From: Rhyzopertha dominica
Taxonomy: Eukaryota > Arthropoda > Insecta > Coleoptera > Bostrichidae
NCBI GenBank assembly: GCA_025024175.1
Contig: QCXZ01000137.1
Coordinates: 65,622,911 to 65,686,910, forward strand
DNA length: 64,000 nucleotides
Reading direction: 5' to 3'
Shown here: piece by piece, positions 46,250-57,759 of the stretch
How the letters are laid out: the number at the start of each line of letters is the position of its first letter
Position numbering within the stretch: position 1 is the stretch's first letter
Translations under genes and position numbers: made by a program
The notes under the pieces: generated by a model
The model's input: the letters and a program-made list of their open reading frames with translations, nothing else
Told to the model about the DNA's origin: nothing
Databases searched by the model: none

Positions 46250-46729
46250 AAATACGGTTTACACACTTTTTCTCACAGCCAACTATTAGAACTCGTAGAA
46301 CTGACGTCGCGTCACACTATGCCGCCTAGCAAGTGATGTAATGATCTCGAAAAGATTTTTTTTCTCAAAAACAGTTAGCTTGAGGCAAGTTTTCAAAGCG
46401 GCAAAAATTGTAGGTACTTGAAGCTTCTTTACAATGAAATAATCTAGGCTACGAGAAATTAATATTCGTAAAAGTTGTGCGAAATTTGTAAGATTTTTCC
46501 AAACGAATCACTGCCAAGTGCAACAATTGGATATCGTATATATGGTTACGGAGTAACCAAAAATCCAAATTTTCTATTAAACTTTGAAGGGTTGTAAGTA
46601 AAAAACGAAAAACTTGTTAGTTAATTTTTTTCCGATAAATCATGTTCATTCGATCCCCCAAATCTACAGTTCTTAATCTTCTTAATCATATTAAAACTTT
46701 CCAAATTATGGTCAAGATCACTCACCCTG
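46250..46729 (-). repeat. Long terminal inverted repeat, right
   Basis: Reverse complement of 44664-45110 with scattered differences and indels. The outer 60 bp are least well preserved. Confidence 0.75.
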
Positions 46730-47759
46730 AAGATTTTAACTAATATAACTGGGGTCTTACCGGAATGACGCCCGATGCCTCTAATGTGAATTTAAGGCAT
46801 TAGATATGATTGAATGGAAATGATAATNCAAAAAGAATATAGTTTATAGTGAGTTAAAGGAATATTTGGATTGCAGCAATAAAAATTGTTTTACTGTAAT
46901 TAGGATAATATCATAAATTTCAGCTGTCTATTGCACAAGAACTATTCAATTAAAATAGCTCTAGCGCCAAAAACGACTTAACGAATACAAATTAGGCAAA
47001 TATACAGCAACCATAATTTCTATTCCTGGAGAAGTATGCTCGTTAAATGGGGTTTAGTGGGCTGTTTTTGAACAGTTTAGGTTTTATTACTGTGAACCTT
47101 CTCGCACTAAAAACAAACATGCTCAATTATTTTACGTTATGACAGTTATGAGCATAATTATATAAGTGAACGGCGGTGTTTGAGTTGCTTATTAAGTCAT
47201 TTGGACGAAAAACATTTATGGACGTTCGGGTAATTTTACCCATGCATTTTCTTCTTTAACCTATAGCCTTACGGGAAAACATTTCACCGTAGTATAGATT
47301 TTAATGACTGCAAAAAGACTTAAGAGAACTTTTCAGTTAGGTAGTATTGAGCTTCTGTGTGTTGGAATAATGGTATATAATTGTAGGGGTAAAAGCAACG
47401 CAAATAAACGTTAGGAGTATTTATAACTGAACATACGGACTACATATATGATGTTTCAAGTGGAAGAGATGCCAAAGCTATTCAAAGCAGTTATAGCTAA
47501 AAAAGGTTGTTAGGTTGTCGTGTTTGAGAAATACCACGGCTATTATCAAAATCTGAATGAAGTTCCAATTGTCCCTTGTTATGAAATATTATGGCTTGTT
47601 CGAATATGTAACGTTGTATGATGACACGTTCATTAGTTTTGATTGGGTGTGGTTGTTTATGTAATGAAGATAATAATGATCTTCACAAATTAAGATCGGG
47701 CATAAAATACCAACACGAGTTAGGTTTCACTTGGGAAATTCAAATCATATTAGTTTATT
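46730..47759. other. Anonymous stretch
   Basis: No recognisable feature. One N lies at 46828. Confidence 0.4.
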
Positions 47760-48030
47760 ACAATCATCTGCTGTTACCTATGCATTTGTTTCACCAGAAA
47801 AATGCTCTATGTCACAAGTCTTACCCATATCACACAAAACCTAACTATTGGGTTTTTAAATGTTACCACATGCACCCTATTCACCAGATTTGACTGCTAA
47901 CTTCAGTTTGTTTCTAATTATGAGAAAGTTCTAAATTGGCAAAAGGTATAGGTCAAATGCCGAGGTAATTTTAAACTGATTAAAGACTTGGACTAATCTT
48001 GCTAGAGAGATGATACAAACACAGTCAATT
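47760..48030 (+). pseudogene. mariner transposase fragment
   Basis: The plus frame reads LFHQKNALCHKS, the second catalytic block HQDNAP.HKS with Asp changed to Lys. After a one-base shift, LPHAPYSPDLTANFSLFLIM gives the third Asp block. KRYRSNAEVI follows, as in HQDNAP-type mariners such as the copy at 32770-33413. The N-terminal half is not recognisable. The change of the second Asp alone would abolish activity. Confidence 0.7.
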
Positions 48031-50299
48031 TTAGAGAGATTGTGAAGACATTCAGCTTTCAACTCAACTCATTCCCTTCATGTCAGAACCAAATGGTTTA
48101 AATTTCCCTTTAATGCCACTGCTTCTTCTTTAATTACTTTTTTTGGATCAAATTATACATAACAAAGAAAACGAAAACTACTTTGTTTAGTGTTACAAAG
48201 TGTCGAACTATATATGAATATATTCTTCGTTCTAATACCTAACTAAAAAAACCTAGCAGCGTATCTACGTTAAAACAGTTGCGCAACTTAGATTAAAATA
48301 AATGGTTCGCATTAGTTTATCTGCCAGATAAGACGCATCTAATGTGCCGTGATTCATTTGTTGCTTCTTCGTAGTGAATCGCGCCATTTCCAATAACAGT
48401 GCAGACTATTCAATCAATGTTCTACGATCCGTTAAGAATCTACCGACTTTGCGGTGGTCCCGCACAGCGTGGTACCTAAATTTGAATTTTGGTTATCAAG
48501 TCTTGTCGGTTAACTGACATACTTTTTCATTAGATTGTGACGATGTGTGCCCATTGAGAGCTTGGGAATAGCAAGGTGTTCATGTCGAATATATTGATAG
48601 TGAAAATAGACAATTTCTTACCGCAAAAAATAAAATAAACGTTCCCCTTGCATGTTGTGTTTAAGAGTCGTTAAAATTGTACCGGGATGAACAGCGCGTT
48701 TTAATGGAGAATATTTTTTGCCCCCATAAAGAAATGTTGGTGACTTAAGCGTTTAGCCGCTACTGGCTTCAGTCCTTCAATTATGGGGACTGTTTTTAAT
48801 TGTTTTCATTGGCTACTTATATTCAAAACTGCACGAAATGTTTCCTCTACAGTAGAAAGATTGATGCAAATTTCAGGTGAAATAAATAACAACTAAAAAT
48901 TCGGAAATTTCTATTACGAATATGTTCATGTATTATTTATTCCAACAAGAATGATGTGAATGCACGCCGCACGAATCAGGAATTAAAATTACTGCGAGTA
49001 AGAGAACAATAAATCAGCAGTTTTATAATTAAAACATGCGTTTCGAACTAACCTAAGTGGCGTTAATTAACTTGATTAGTGTTATTCAAAATCATCAGCT
49101 CCCAGTCTACATGCAATTATTTCTCGGGTGGGTATAGCGCAGTTCCGCTACTTGTACGTACCAGCATGCAATTTTGTAGTAACAAACATTTCCTGAAACT
49201 GTAGTGCATTTGAGAAGATAAATAACGCAGATTGATGATAGCTGCATGTAACAAAGGTTTTGGAACAACCTTCCAAGTCTAATAATACAATGTTATATTT
49301 AATATTTATGCAACAGAAAATTAAGTAAAGCGCTATGGCTCAAAACTCTTGCATAAGATGCACGTGTGGAACATTCTTGGGGTTATCTTCCCCAGGTACA
49401 CATGGAATATTTTGTTACCTTATACAGCCTTGGGTGTTTCTTACATAATGACAGGATGCCAAATCCGACTAGAAAGTCAATCTACCAATTTAGGAAACCT
49501 TCTTGTAATATAAATGTCAGTTTACAACTTCTCCTATAATTTTTCCAACAAAAGGTCTTGCGATAACCGCTGCCGAAATGACGCACCACACTAGTCACAA
49601 GCGACTATCTTCAATGTTGTCGGTTTCCATTTATTTCAGATTGTCATTGTCTCTAAAATGTTTTAGCCTTAAATGTCGGCAGAATTCCCTCTAACTGATC
49701 AGCTGTTTATTTTGGACACATGTCGCTTTGTAAAATTTTACATTAGTTCTTACATTAGTCATATGAGATACATAAAGTCTTCAGCTTATGGTTTGAAGGC
49801 TTTCATGGTTGTTGTCGATGACATGTTGTTTTCCGGGCTGCTTCGCATGTTGCTTGTTTGGTATTGACGTTTCGATAGTCATGTCGGTGTCCTCCTAAGA
49901 AGTAGATCTGAAACTTCGGCTTAATCATTTCGTTCGAATTCCTTTTTCTACGTTTTGCTAATTCACTCAAAATGTATAGTCTTTGATGATCTAAAACCCG
50001 AAAGCAAGGGGAAATGCCAAACCTTTTCCAAATTCCTTTTTTGGTTTTTATAAATGGCGAGATTGAACAATTTGGCCACCCAAGTTGTAAACAACTTTGC
50101 GCAATTCTAGCTAATAAGACATGGTGTGAAAAAGTCTTAAAGACGTACCTACTATACGCACAGCTTTTATTTTAAAATACACCAAGACATGTCGACTGAT
50201 TCAAATTAAATTTGACTTTTTGGGGGTAATTTTCGAAATTTTTGCGTCAATTTTGTGATGATGGTACATCACCGACATTTTTGTTTAATATAAATCTCC
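48031..50299. other. Anonymous stretch
   Basis: No firm feature. A weak IYRLCGGPAQRG near 48440 may be another trace of the WIGRGGP transposase family, but it is too poor to call. Confidence 0.4.
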
Positions 50300-50747
50300 A
50301 TTTTTAATGCAGACTTAAAAAGATCTTGTTTTTTCTGCGCATCATTCAGCAAACTTTGAGGTAGATAACGTATAATGTTTTTGACATGATCTGTATTGAA
50401 ATTAAGACTCCGGTATAGCATTTACACAATTCAGAACACCTGACTTACTCGCTTTGCTTCCATGGGAATTCTCTCTTTCACTTCCTCTAGGTTAGTAGTG
50501 TTAAATCTGGTGATTTCACAGGGCAACCTATAGACCTTTTCTTCTCAATCCACCGACTGGAAAAAGTTTCATTCAAATAATTTCGCACAGCGGTAGGCAA
50601 TGAGAAGTCTTGGTAAACAATCAACCGATCAGATAGAAGGTCAGGATCTAGTGGATTTGGAAATACTACTGCGAGGGTAGGAATCAGACGGAACCGAATA
50701 AATTCAAGGTAGTTGCCGTCGACGTTACTTCTAAGGAATAGGGACAC
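50300..50747 (-). pseudogene. Insect DDE transposase fragment, same family
   Basis: The minus frame (stop at 50487) holds SDRLIVYQDFSLPTAVRNYL, NETFSSRWIEKKRSIG and VKSPDLTLLT. These align with I..QQDGAPPHY..VR.YLNETFP.RWIGR and WPARSPDLTPLD. The DGAPPH block is altered (QDFSLPT), leaving the Asp. After a frameshift NLEEVKERIPMEAKRVSQVF continues the C-terminal helices toward 50400 and below. Confidence 0.68.
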
Positions 50748-51941
50748 AAAACTCGTCCGCCCAGTCCAACACCGATAATTTTGCTTGTTTACTGCAAAAT
50801 TCAGACAGAAAGTTGCTACAGCGAAAAATCGGAAACTGATAATTAATGAACTGTATTATTTTTGTATGAATGGTGGTTTTGCTTCCGTACTAATATATAG
50901 GCCGCAGTCACAACATTTATGTCGCTGAGGCCATCTCTGACAACGAAATGTGAGGTTTTTTTTTTATCTCAAATAACACATTCAATTACTCCTGTTCTGG
51001 TTTATGAGGGCGATCTAATTTGGGTAAGTCTCAAATACGAGTATGCCCGAAGATCCTAAATTTTCTGTGAATCCTTCCGACACTAGCTTGTAAAATTGGA
51101 GGGCGATTGAGATAAGTCTGATTTAACAGTTGAGCTGGTGCGTACGCATTCTATCTTCATAACTCATCATGCACAGTATGTAAATCTTTTTTTTCCACTC
51201 CTTTATTAGTGAATTGCTCATTACGCACTGTGTACTTGATTAGTAAATTCGCTATTACATTACGCAACTCGTGCGCAAACTTTCCAGTCCTGCGTAATAT
51301 GCTTCTTACAACTCTCGTTATATAATATACTATTCCGCTCACTTAACTGGAGCGTTTTTAGGTTTTGGTTAAAAAAACTCTTTATAGCACATTATCTCAA
51401 CTGACAACACGCGGAACTGGACACTTGACTGAATGATGTCACGACTGCTTAGTGTGTAAACGCTAAACTCAAGTTAAAAACAAACTCTCATGTAACCTAC
51501 CACAACATTTGCCGAATTGGATATAGGATAAACTCCAAATCTGCAATAAAACCTGTAAAAGTCAAATTTAATTAGAATTAGTCAACCTGCCTAGACAAGT
51601 TTTAAATAAAACTTTGCATCACTTAAATTTTTACATTACTTTTCGAAAACACTGTACATAGATGTGTTGTCAACTAAAGCAGAAACTTAACAGGTTTTCC
51701 ATATCCAATAGAAAGATTAATTTTGTGAAACCTTTTGCTACTTACTTTATATGTATGAAATGTATAGTAAAATAATGATATCGTCAGTGTCTGTAGGAAA
51801 TTTTGAGCCAATGGACGTATTCTTTATTTAATATTCATATGAATGATTAAATTAAGTAAAAAGGAAAAGTATATTAAAAAGAGATCCTCACGCTAATCAA
51901 ATCCTATTCGATCTACAAGTACCAAAGTATACTCAATAGAC
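50748..51941. other. Anonymous stretch
   Basis: No recognisable feature. Confidence 0.4.
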
Positions 51942-51959
51942 AGAGAGAGAGAGAGAGAG
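51942..51959. repeat. (AG)9 microsatellite
   Basis: Nine AG dinucleotides, immediately upstream of the inverted-repeat element at 51976. Confidence 0.9.
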
Positions 51960-51975
51960 TATATTTACACAAAGT

Positions 51976-52221
51976 ATAGTGGATTCTTATATATTACAAA
52001 CAAATCTCATCCAACTCTTAAGAACGGCTACGAACATAACATTTTGTTAAAGTTTTGTTTGGCGTTAGACAAAAAAATGAAGGCTTTGCATAATTGCAAT
52101 CTAAAATTTATAATTATCTAGATTTACTTCATAATACTAGAAGGGGTACAAATCCCACTACCCAGATTATACAAAAACGCAACTCAAAATGCGGAATTCG
52201 ATCCGCAGCTCATTAGAATCT
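51976..52221 (+). repeat. Terminal inverted repeat, left
   Basis: Pairs with 53680-53925. Confidence 0.78.
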
Positions 52222-53679
52222 CTTGTATCTTGTTCTAATTGTTAATCTGCGTGTTTATTGTTTTACCTCTTCTATATTGCATACTGTATTGTCACTTGAT
52301 AGTGCTATACCCGTATGTGCATTTCTTTTCCTCTTCTCTATTTTACTTTGCCGCTGTATACATATATATCAGCATCTTCTGTATTGAATTCTACATTGTT
52401 TAGTAGCTTTCCGTTTTCTGAATATTACGATCAACGGCAGGTGATCAATGTCACGTCATGTTTTTTACACATGTATTGATAAAACAAACAGCTTGCAAGC
52501 AAAATCTGATTGACAACTGGTCAAAATTTCAGTAGATTCGTATGTTGCCCCATGTCAACCAAAGAGATAATATAACACACACAAAGAAGTTAGTTTCTCT
52601 ACAAGCAAATACGTGGTCTGATCAATTCTACCGACTCGAGCAACGAAATTTAGTTTCAAACTGGAAAAAATCCGTGAAATCTTAAAATTAATTTAGATAT
52701 CATCACCTGGATTGTAGCACTTCTATAAATCCTGTACCAAGTTAGATGATCCGTTTTTCATTTCTGTTCTTGGTGGTAATAGCTTTAGCACTTTTTGGCA
52801 CTTTTAACCATAAAAGTTATAATCTGATTACATGCTGCATCTCACAACTAGTTATACGCAGACTATTGTAGCTTATTGTGGTATTTATACTTTCTCAGTT
52901 TGAATATAATTCCCAGTTATATGAAAAAAACAAAATTTTATTTGGAAGAGACCATTGTTCCTATTTTAAGGCTAAACAAACAGCTTAAACTACTATTTTG
53001 TAGCCATCCTGCAAAATGTGTTATTTTAATTTACCTTTTAATTAATTTAATTATATGTACAAAAAGAGAGGGCGCTCAAAAATTTGTGGGATGTCTCATA
53101 GGGAGACGTAATTTTGTGGCGAATTAGCTAGCTCGTGCACATGTAAGAATATTGATCGGTCATGCTTTAATTGCTTTGCGCAACCATGATCCGTTTCCAT
53201 TCGCATGTTCAGGAAAACCGTATTGTTCTAGCATGTCTTTCTCTATAAGGCAAGTCGAATTATTTAATTTAATAAGTATAAAGAAATACTGCTGGCAGTT
53301 AGTTGGGCAAGAACAGCATGACTGGACGTGCGGAAAGCGATTGGTAACTTTAATTCACACAGTGTGTTCGGCTATATTTTTATTAACATGCCAGATATTA
53401 TTTAACGGTTCCTAAACAAATCATTGGACGATTAACTATTTCGCCGACACCGAATTGATTCACGTACTCTAGCACGATTCGCGTAAAGGCGATTCTTGTT
53501 TTTTTTTTGTTATGGGTGCATTGTTGAAGGTCATTGGCCGCGTCCAAATAACCATTAGACAAAAAGGTATGAGATAATGTGTGTGATTAGACACACGCTG
53601 GGCTGGTTTTATTGGATCCTTTCTGCCGCTGGTCAAATGTGCAATAGGCTACCGACAATAAACGAATATGCTGAGATTC
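52222..53679 (+). other. Interior of the inverted-repeat element, two anonymous frames
   Basis: Adjacent plus-strand frames of 83 codons (52876-53127) and 87 codons (53152-53415) are rich in Leu, Ile, Cys and Lys. Neither shows transposase motifs. They may be chance frames. Confidence 0.35.
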
Positions 53680-53925
53680 CAATGAGCTACGGATCGAATT
53701 CCGCATTTTGAGTTGCGTCTTAGTATAATCTGGGAAGTGGGATTTGTACACCTTCTAGTATTAAGCAGTAAATCTAGATAATTATAAATTTTAGTTTACA
53801 ATTATGCAAAACCTTCATTCTTTTGTCTAACGCCAAACAAAATTTAAAGAAAATTTTATGTTCGTTGATCTTTTTAAGAGTTGGATGAGATTTGTTTGTA
53901 ATATATAAGAATCCACTATATTTTG
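53680..53925 (-). repeat. Terminal inverted repeat, right
   Basis: Pairs with 51976-52221. Confidence 0.78.
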
Positions 53926-56099
53926 GTATTTGTAGAACGAATGCAATGTTGTATTTTTACCGAGTCTTCTTTGCCAACTTTAGTATTATTTCAGACTGTT
54001 GAACATCAATTCCAACAAAATATATGCAAAAACGGTGTTTTCTCAGCTGTCACATGAATCGATTAGGTGGGTCACATTGTAAATTCATCAATCACACCAC
54101 GAACATTTGTTTGCGAACTTTATGTATTTTTAAGGTAATTTTAAGCACGTGTTAAATAACCATTTTATAATTGTGCACATTTTGATAGTTTTTTTTTGTG
54201 CCAAATGACTTGAATTGAATTCCTTAGATAACAGGGGCTCGAATGACACAAAAAATTCATGATAGTTATATAAAAAAAATGATGACGTTATATACCTTCG
54301 GTCTAGACACAGATTACCGCGTTTCAGTCAAAATAAATTTATTTTTGCAAATAATCTTTATTTAGAATTTTGGACGTTTAATTCTTTTGCCAAGGTTTAG
54401 CTACTACAAAGTTATAAGACCTGTACCTAATTAAAGACCACCTCAAATTTAATTTAAATTATTTATGACACTATATAGACTGGTCGCACGTTAATCTCCC
54501 TCCAGATGTTCATGCTAATCGTTTCCAGCTATATATTTGTTAAATAGTTAGGATTAGTTTTGTATGCTACGCTGTATACTACAAAACCCCAAAACAGGGT
54601 ATTCATAAAGGTAAGAATATAAACAAGGTAAATAAGTCAAACTCAGGTTTAGTGTTGAGATTCTAAACCCTACTGGAACTGATATGAGATATGGAATTAG
54701 CTGAAACATGCTATTCTAAAATGTAATAAAACCCCAAATTTAAGTGGAACATTATTCGATCTGATTGGAAAAGAGCTGGCCAAAAATTACAAATATTTGT
54801 GGAAAAACTGCATCAAACATGTTACTGATGTTGAAAATGGATATTTCCCACTAAGTGATTTTCCCAAAATAATTATTAATAAGCATGATAATGGGGGCGA
54901 CAGCGTAGATGAGGAATGAGTTAAAAATACGAAAGATATAAAAAGGATTAAAGAGTTTAAGGAAAATTTTATTGTTATTCAATAATAACTTTTTATTTAA
55001 CAATCTAGTATGAAAAAAGTTTTGAAATATAATGAAATATAAAAACAAAAGAATTATATAGCATACAGTGTTCATACAATCAATGAACTTTAATTTTTTA
55101 TTTAACAATTTAATGTGATGTGTAATGTGTTTTTATATATAAATTAATAAACACAGATTGTCATGTAATTTTAATAAAGAGTTCTTAAACGTGTTGTATA
55201 CAACTGTGCCGCAGCTGTCTTTTTTAATTGAACAATTTTTTTCGGTAGTGCAAATTATATGTTCGTACTTATTTACCGTTAAATTGTTTGTAGTTTTGTG
55301 GGCCCTAAATTCATCTTTTATAATTAAATAATTTTTTTCTATTGCACAACGCTTTTTCCATTACAGTTGCAGATTTGTAAGGTGGTTNTTGAATATANAT
55401 TGAAGAAAAGTGTCGGATATTTGTTGTAATGTAATCTAACTGAACGATTTGGAATTCAGCTAGCCGAAAACATAAAACATATTCATATACTCTTAACCTT
55501 CAGTAAAAAAAAATAATTAAATATGCAAGTATTTCTAATATGAATAAATATGATTTATTGATTTTTTTAATTGTTGAATTTTAAATACTATCTTTAAAAG
55601 CAACTAAACTCAAACATAGAATATAAAGATTTTTTCTTCGCAAGGTAAAAGGCTCTACCAAGTTTCTTGCAAATTTTAAAATTTTCAATACAAAACCAGA
55701 CTCTCGCATAGCTTAATAAAACCGTTGGCTCTATAAAAATTGGAAATAGTATGGCAATATCGGGTCTATAAACAGTGATAGACATATTTGATAAAGTTCA
55801 ATTAGACCTTTATTTTATTTTGCCTTACCGCCGTTTTTCGTTGGCGTCGTATTTAATTTTTTTTTTTTAGGGTTTTGGGTAAGTGGAATACAACGCAGCA
55901 GGCAAAATTAACCCAAACTATTTAACAAGTACCTGGGAGAGATTTCCATGAACATCTGGAGAGACCTTTGAATATCCAAAGGAGAGACATTGACGCAGGA
56001 CTTGTCTATAATGTCATAAATAAGTGTATATGATATTCGAAGTGATTTAGAACTTTATGGTTTTTAACTTTATGGTAGCAATAGCTCCGGCAGAAAGAT
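53926..56099. other. AT-rich stretch
   Basis: Very AT-rich around 54840-55600, with N at 55387 and 55398. No element ends or coding motifs were recognised. Confidence 0.4.
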
Positions 56100-56211
56100 T
56101 ATATATATCGAGGCATATCGCAAAAGTCTCCGAAAATGACTGGGCTAAATGTAAAATGAAGCAATAGGCAGCATGATTTGACGTTGCGCCTGATACATTT
56201 AGGCGTTTTGC
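56100..56211 (+). repeat. Terminal inverted repeat, left
   Basis: Pairs with 56914-57062. The inner part is nearly exact. Confidence 0.78.
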
Positions 56212-56270
56212 TATACGTCTAGGCGTTTTACCAAACGCGCGTACCCGTGTATTGACGTATTTTAAAATAA

Positions 56271-56483
56271 TGCCACTCTCTACTGCCGAAAAATTCTAAT
56301 CAAGATATAATTACAGAAGAAGATTTAGAAAGAGTAATTGATGCACCACATAATGCTATAGACACAAACGACATTCCACCAGAGAATGGAGAAGTTGATG
56401 TATCTGATTTTACTGAAATTGATTATGTAACGCTTTCAACTGTCACAATATCTATCCCAGAAAATGTTGATCGTCAAGTTTAA
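56271..56483 (+). other. Acidic 70-codon open frame inside the element
   Basis: The frame begins after a stop at 56270, has no ATG, and ends at TAA 56481-56483. It encodes an acidic segment (ITEEDLERVID, DIPPENGEVDVSDFTEID). Acidic N termini are common in DNA-transposon proteins, so it may be an exon or remnant of the transposase. No family is identified. Confidence 0.4.
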
Positions 56484-56913
56484 ATCTTGAAGAAATTCCT
56501 ATCCTTACGTTTTGCATGTTTTTGAGACAGATATTTTATATTTTGTTTTACACTTACGTGCTTCTATTGTTTGTTTAAATAGAAACTTATGATGACCGAT
56601 TCCTAAATTTTTGATCACGTTTGTGATTTGCATTTGTTTAGTACCTATGTATCTTTATTGTGTTTAAATATAGGTAGGTAACTAAACAGATGCCCAATTT
56701 TGTTTTATCAAATTGACATTTTTTGGAAACGTGTATTTTCTGTTTTGCATTCACATTATGCATTTTCTTGTGTTTAAATTAATACGTCAACAGATAAATT
56801 TTCGATGATTTGTGAGAATTATGTTTACTCTCTTTTTATAAAACGCCTGATTAAGGACGGCTCATTGTAAAACAGTGCTTGAGAGCGACACTGTTTTAAA
56901 ATAATTCAAAATT

Positions 56914-57062
56914 CGCAAACGCCTAAATGTATCAGGCGCAACGTCAAATCATGTTGCTTATTGCTTGATTTTACATTTAGCCCAGTCATTTACGAAAAGT
57001 CTAGGCGTTTCATGAGAAGACGCCTTGCCTACTTTTGCAATATGCCTACGACATATATACTT
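56914..57062 (-). repeat. Terminal inverted repeat, right, with about 40-bp extra segment
   Basis: Pairs with 56100-56211. The extra segment near 56995-57032 itself contains CTAGGCGTTTCATGAG and GACGCCTT. Confidence 0.78.
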
Positions 57063-57759
57063 TGTCGACGCTGTATGTGCAGTCATGTTAAAACAGCCCG
57101 TAATGCCCTATTAGGCGACCAGCTAGAGTTTTCAGCCAGTAAATAAGTGTCGTCCCAGACAGCCTTTTGGTTTCGCAGGAAACCGCGAAGCCGGCTCTCC
57201 ACGGGAGCATGCCTGTCGCTTTCAATAAAAGATGGTTCAGTTGATGGCGCGCACTCACCGATCCTCATTACTCCTGGAAAATGGGATGAATTGCGCACCG
57301 CTAGCTTAAACGCAATTATGCACCGGGCACGGTGGTGACACTAATCCCAAAGAACTGGATTCACAAAAGGTGGTATTTAGGTGAGCCACACGGCTGTAAA
57401 TTGCAATGTCCCATTCAGGTAATGACAGAGTCACAGTGTGGTGCTGTGAGGTAGTCCTAGCTCTTTTATATTTGGTCGTCTACAATTGACGAGGACGACG
57501 TTTCCATTCACAGAGTTTTGATGGGAAAGGAATAATCCAGTACGCATTTTAATCGTAAGACTTTATATTGTACTTAAAGGTTTCTTAAATCCGTAACTGT
57601 GATTTTAATGCGAAGCGTCAACTTGACAATGAAACTGGATACTACAGGCCGATGTGGCTAAATCTTCGCTTTACAAAGAAGAAAAGAAAAGAAATAAGTA
57701 ACATTAAACCATATAGTGCCAGAAATTTTTTCTATCGATGTACATTTGTAATATATATA
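57063..57759. other. Anonymous stretch
   Basis: A GC-richer patch at 57080-57480 contains overlapping short frames on both strands without recognisable domains. Confidence 0.4.

Larger units (their letters stand above)
44664..46729 (+). mobile_element. DNA transposon with about 450-bp terminal inverted repeats
   Basis: The left arm 44664-45110 and right arm 46250-46729 are reverse complements with many small differences. Matched blocks include GAATCGAATGA, TTTTTCGTTTTT..GTTACAACCCT, TTCATTGTAAAGA.GCTTCAAGTA, GAGTTCTAA and GAAAAAGTGTGTAA.CCGTATTTGTG. Both ends start with CAGGGT on their own strand. Between the arms lies a plus-strand transposase of the WIGRGGP/LDFFLWG family, with an internal deletion. 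The total is about 2.07 kb. It is the most complete copy of this family in the window. One N at 46828 lies just outside. Confidence 0.78.
51976..53925. mobile_element. Inverted-repeat element with about 245-bp ends, class unknown
   Basis: 51976-52221 and 53680-53925 are reverse complements with moderate divergence. Shared blocks include GTGGATTCTTATATATTAC, CAAATCTCATCCAACTCTT, TTTGTTTGGCGTTAGACAAA, ATAATTATCTAGATTTAC and ATGCGGAATTCGATCC. TATA borders the tips on both sides, which fits a TA or TATA target. The interior of about 1.46 kb has short open frames at 52876-53127 and 53152-53415 without recognisable domains. Candidate non-autonomous DNA transposon or foldback element. Confidence 0.72.
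56100..57062 (+). mobile_element. Inverted-repeat DNA transposon with AGGCGTTT motifs
   Basis: The left end 56100-56211 and right end 56914-57062 are reverse complements. They share AGGCATAT.GCAAAAGT, ATGACTGGGCTAAATGTAAAA and ATGATTTGACGTTGCGCC, then TGATACATTTAGGCGTTT. The right arm has about 40 bp more. GGCGTTT recurs in both orientations near 56202, 56222, 56836, 56918 and 57004, like subterminal transposase-binding repeats. The interior has one acidic open frame. Superfamily unknown. Confidence 0.72.
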
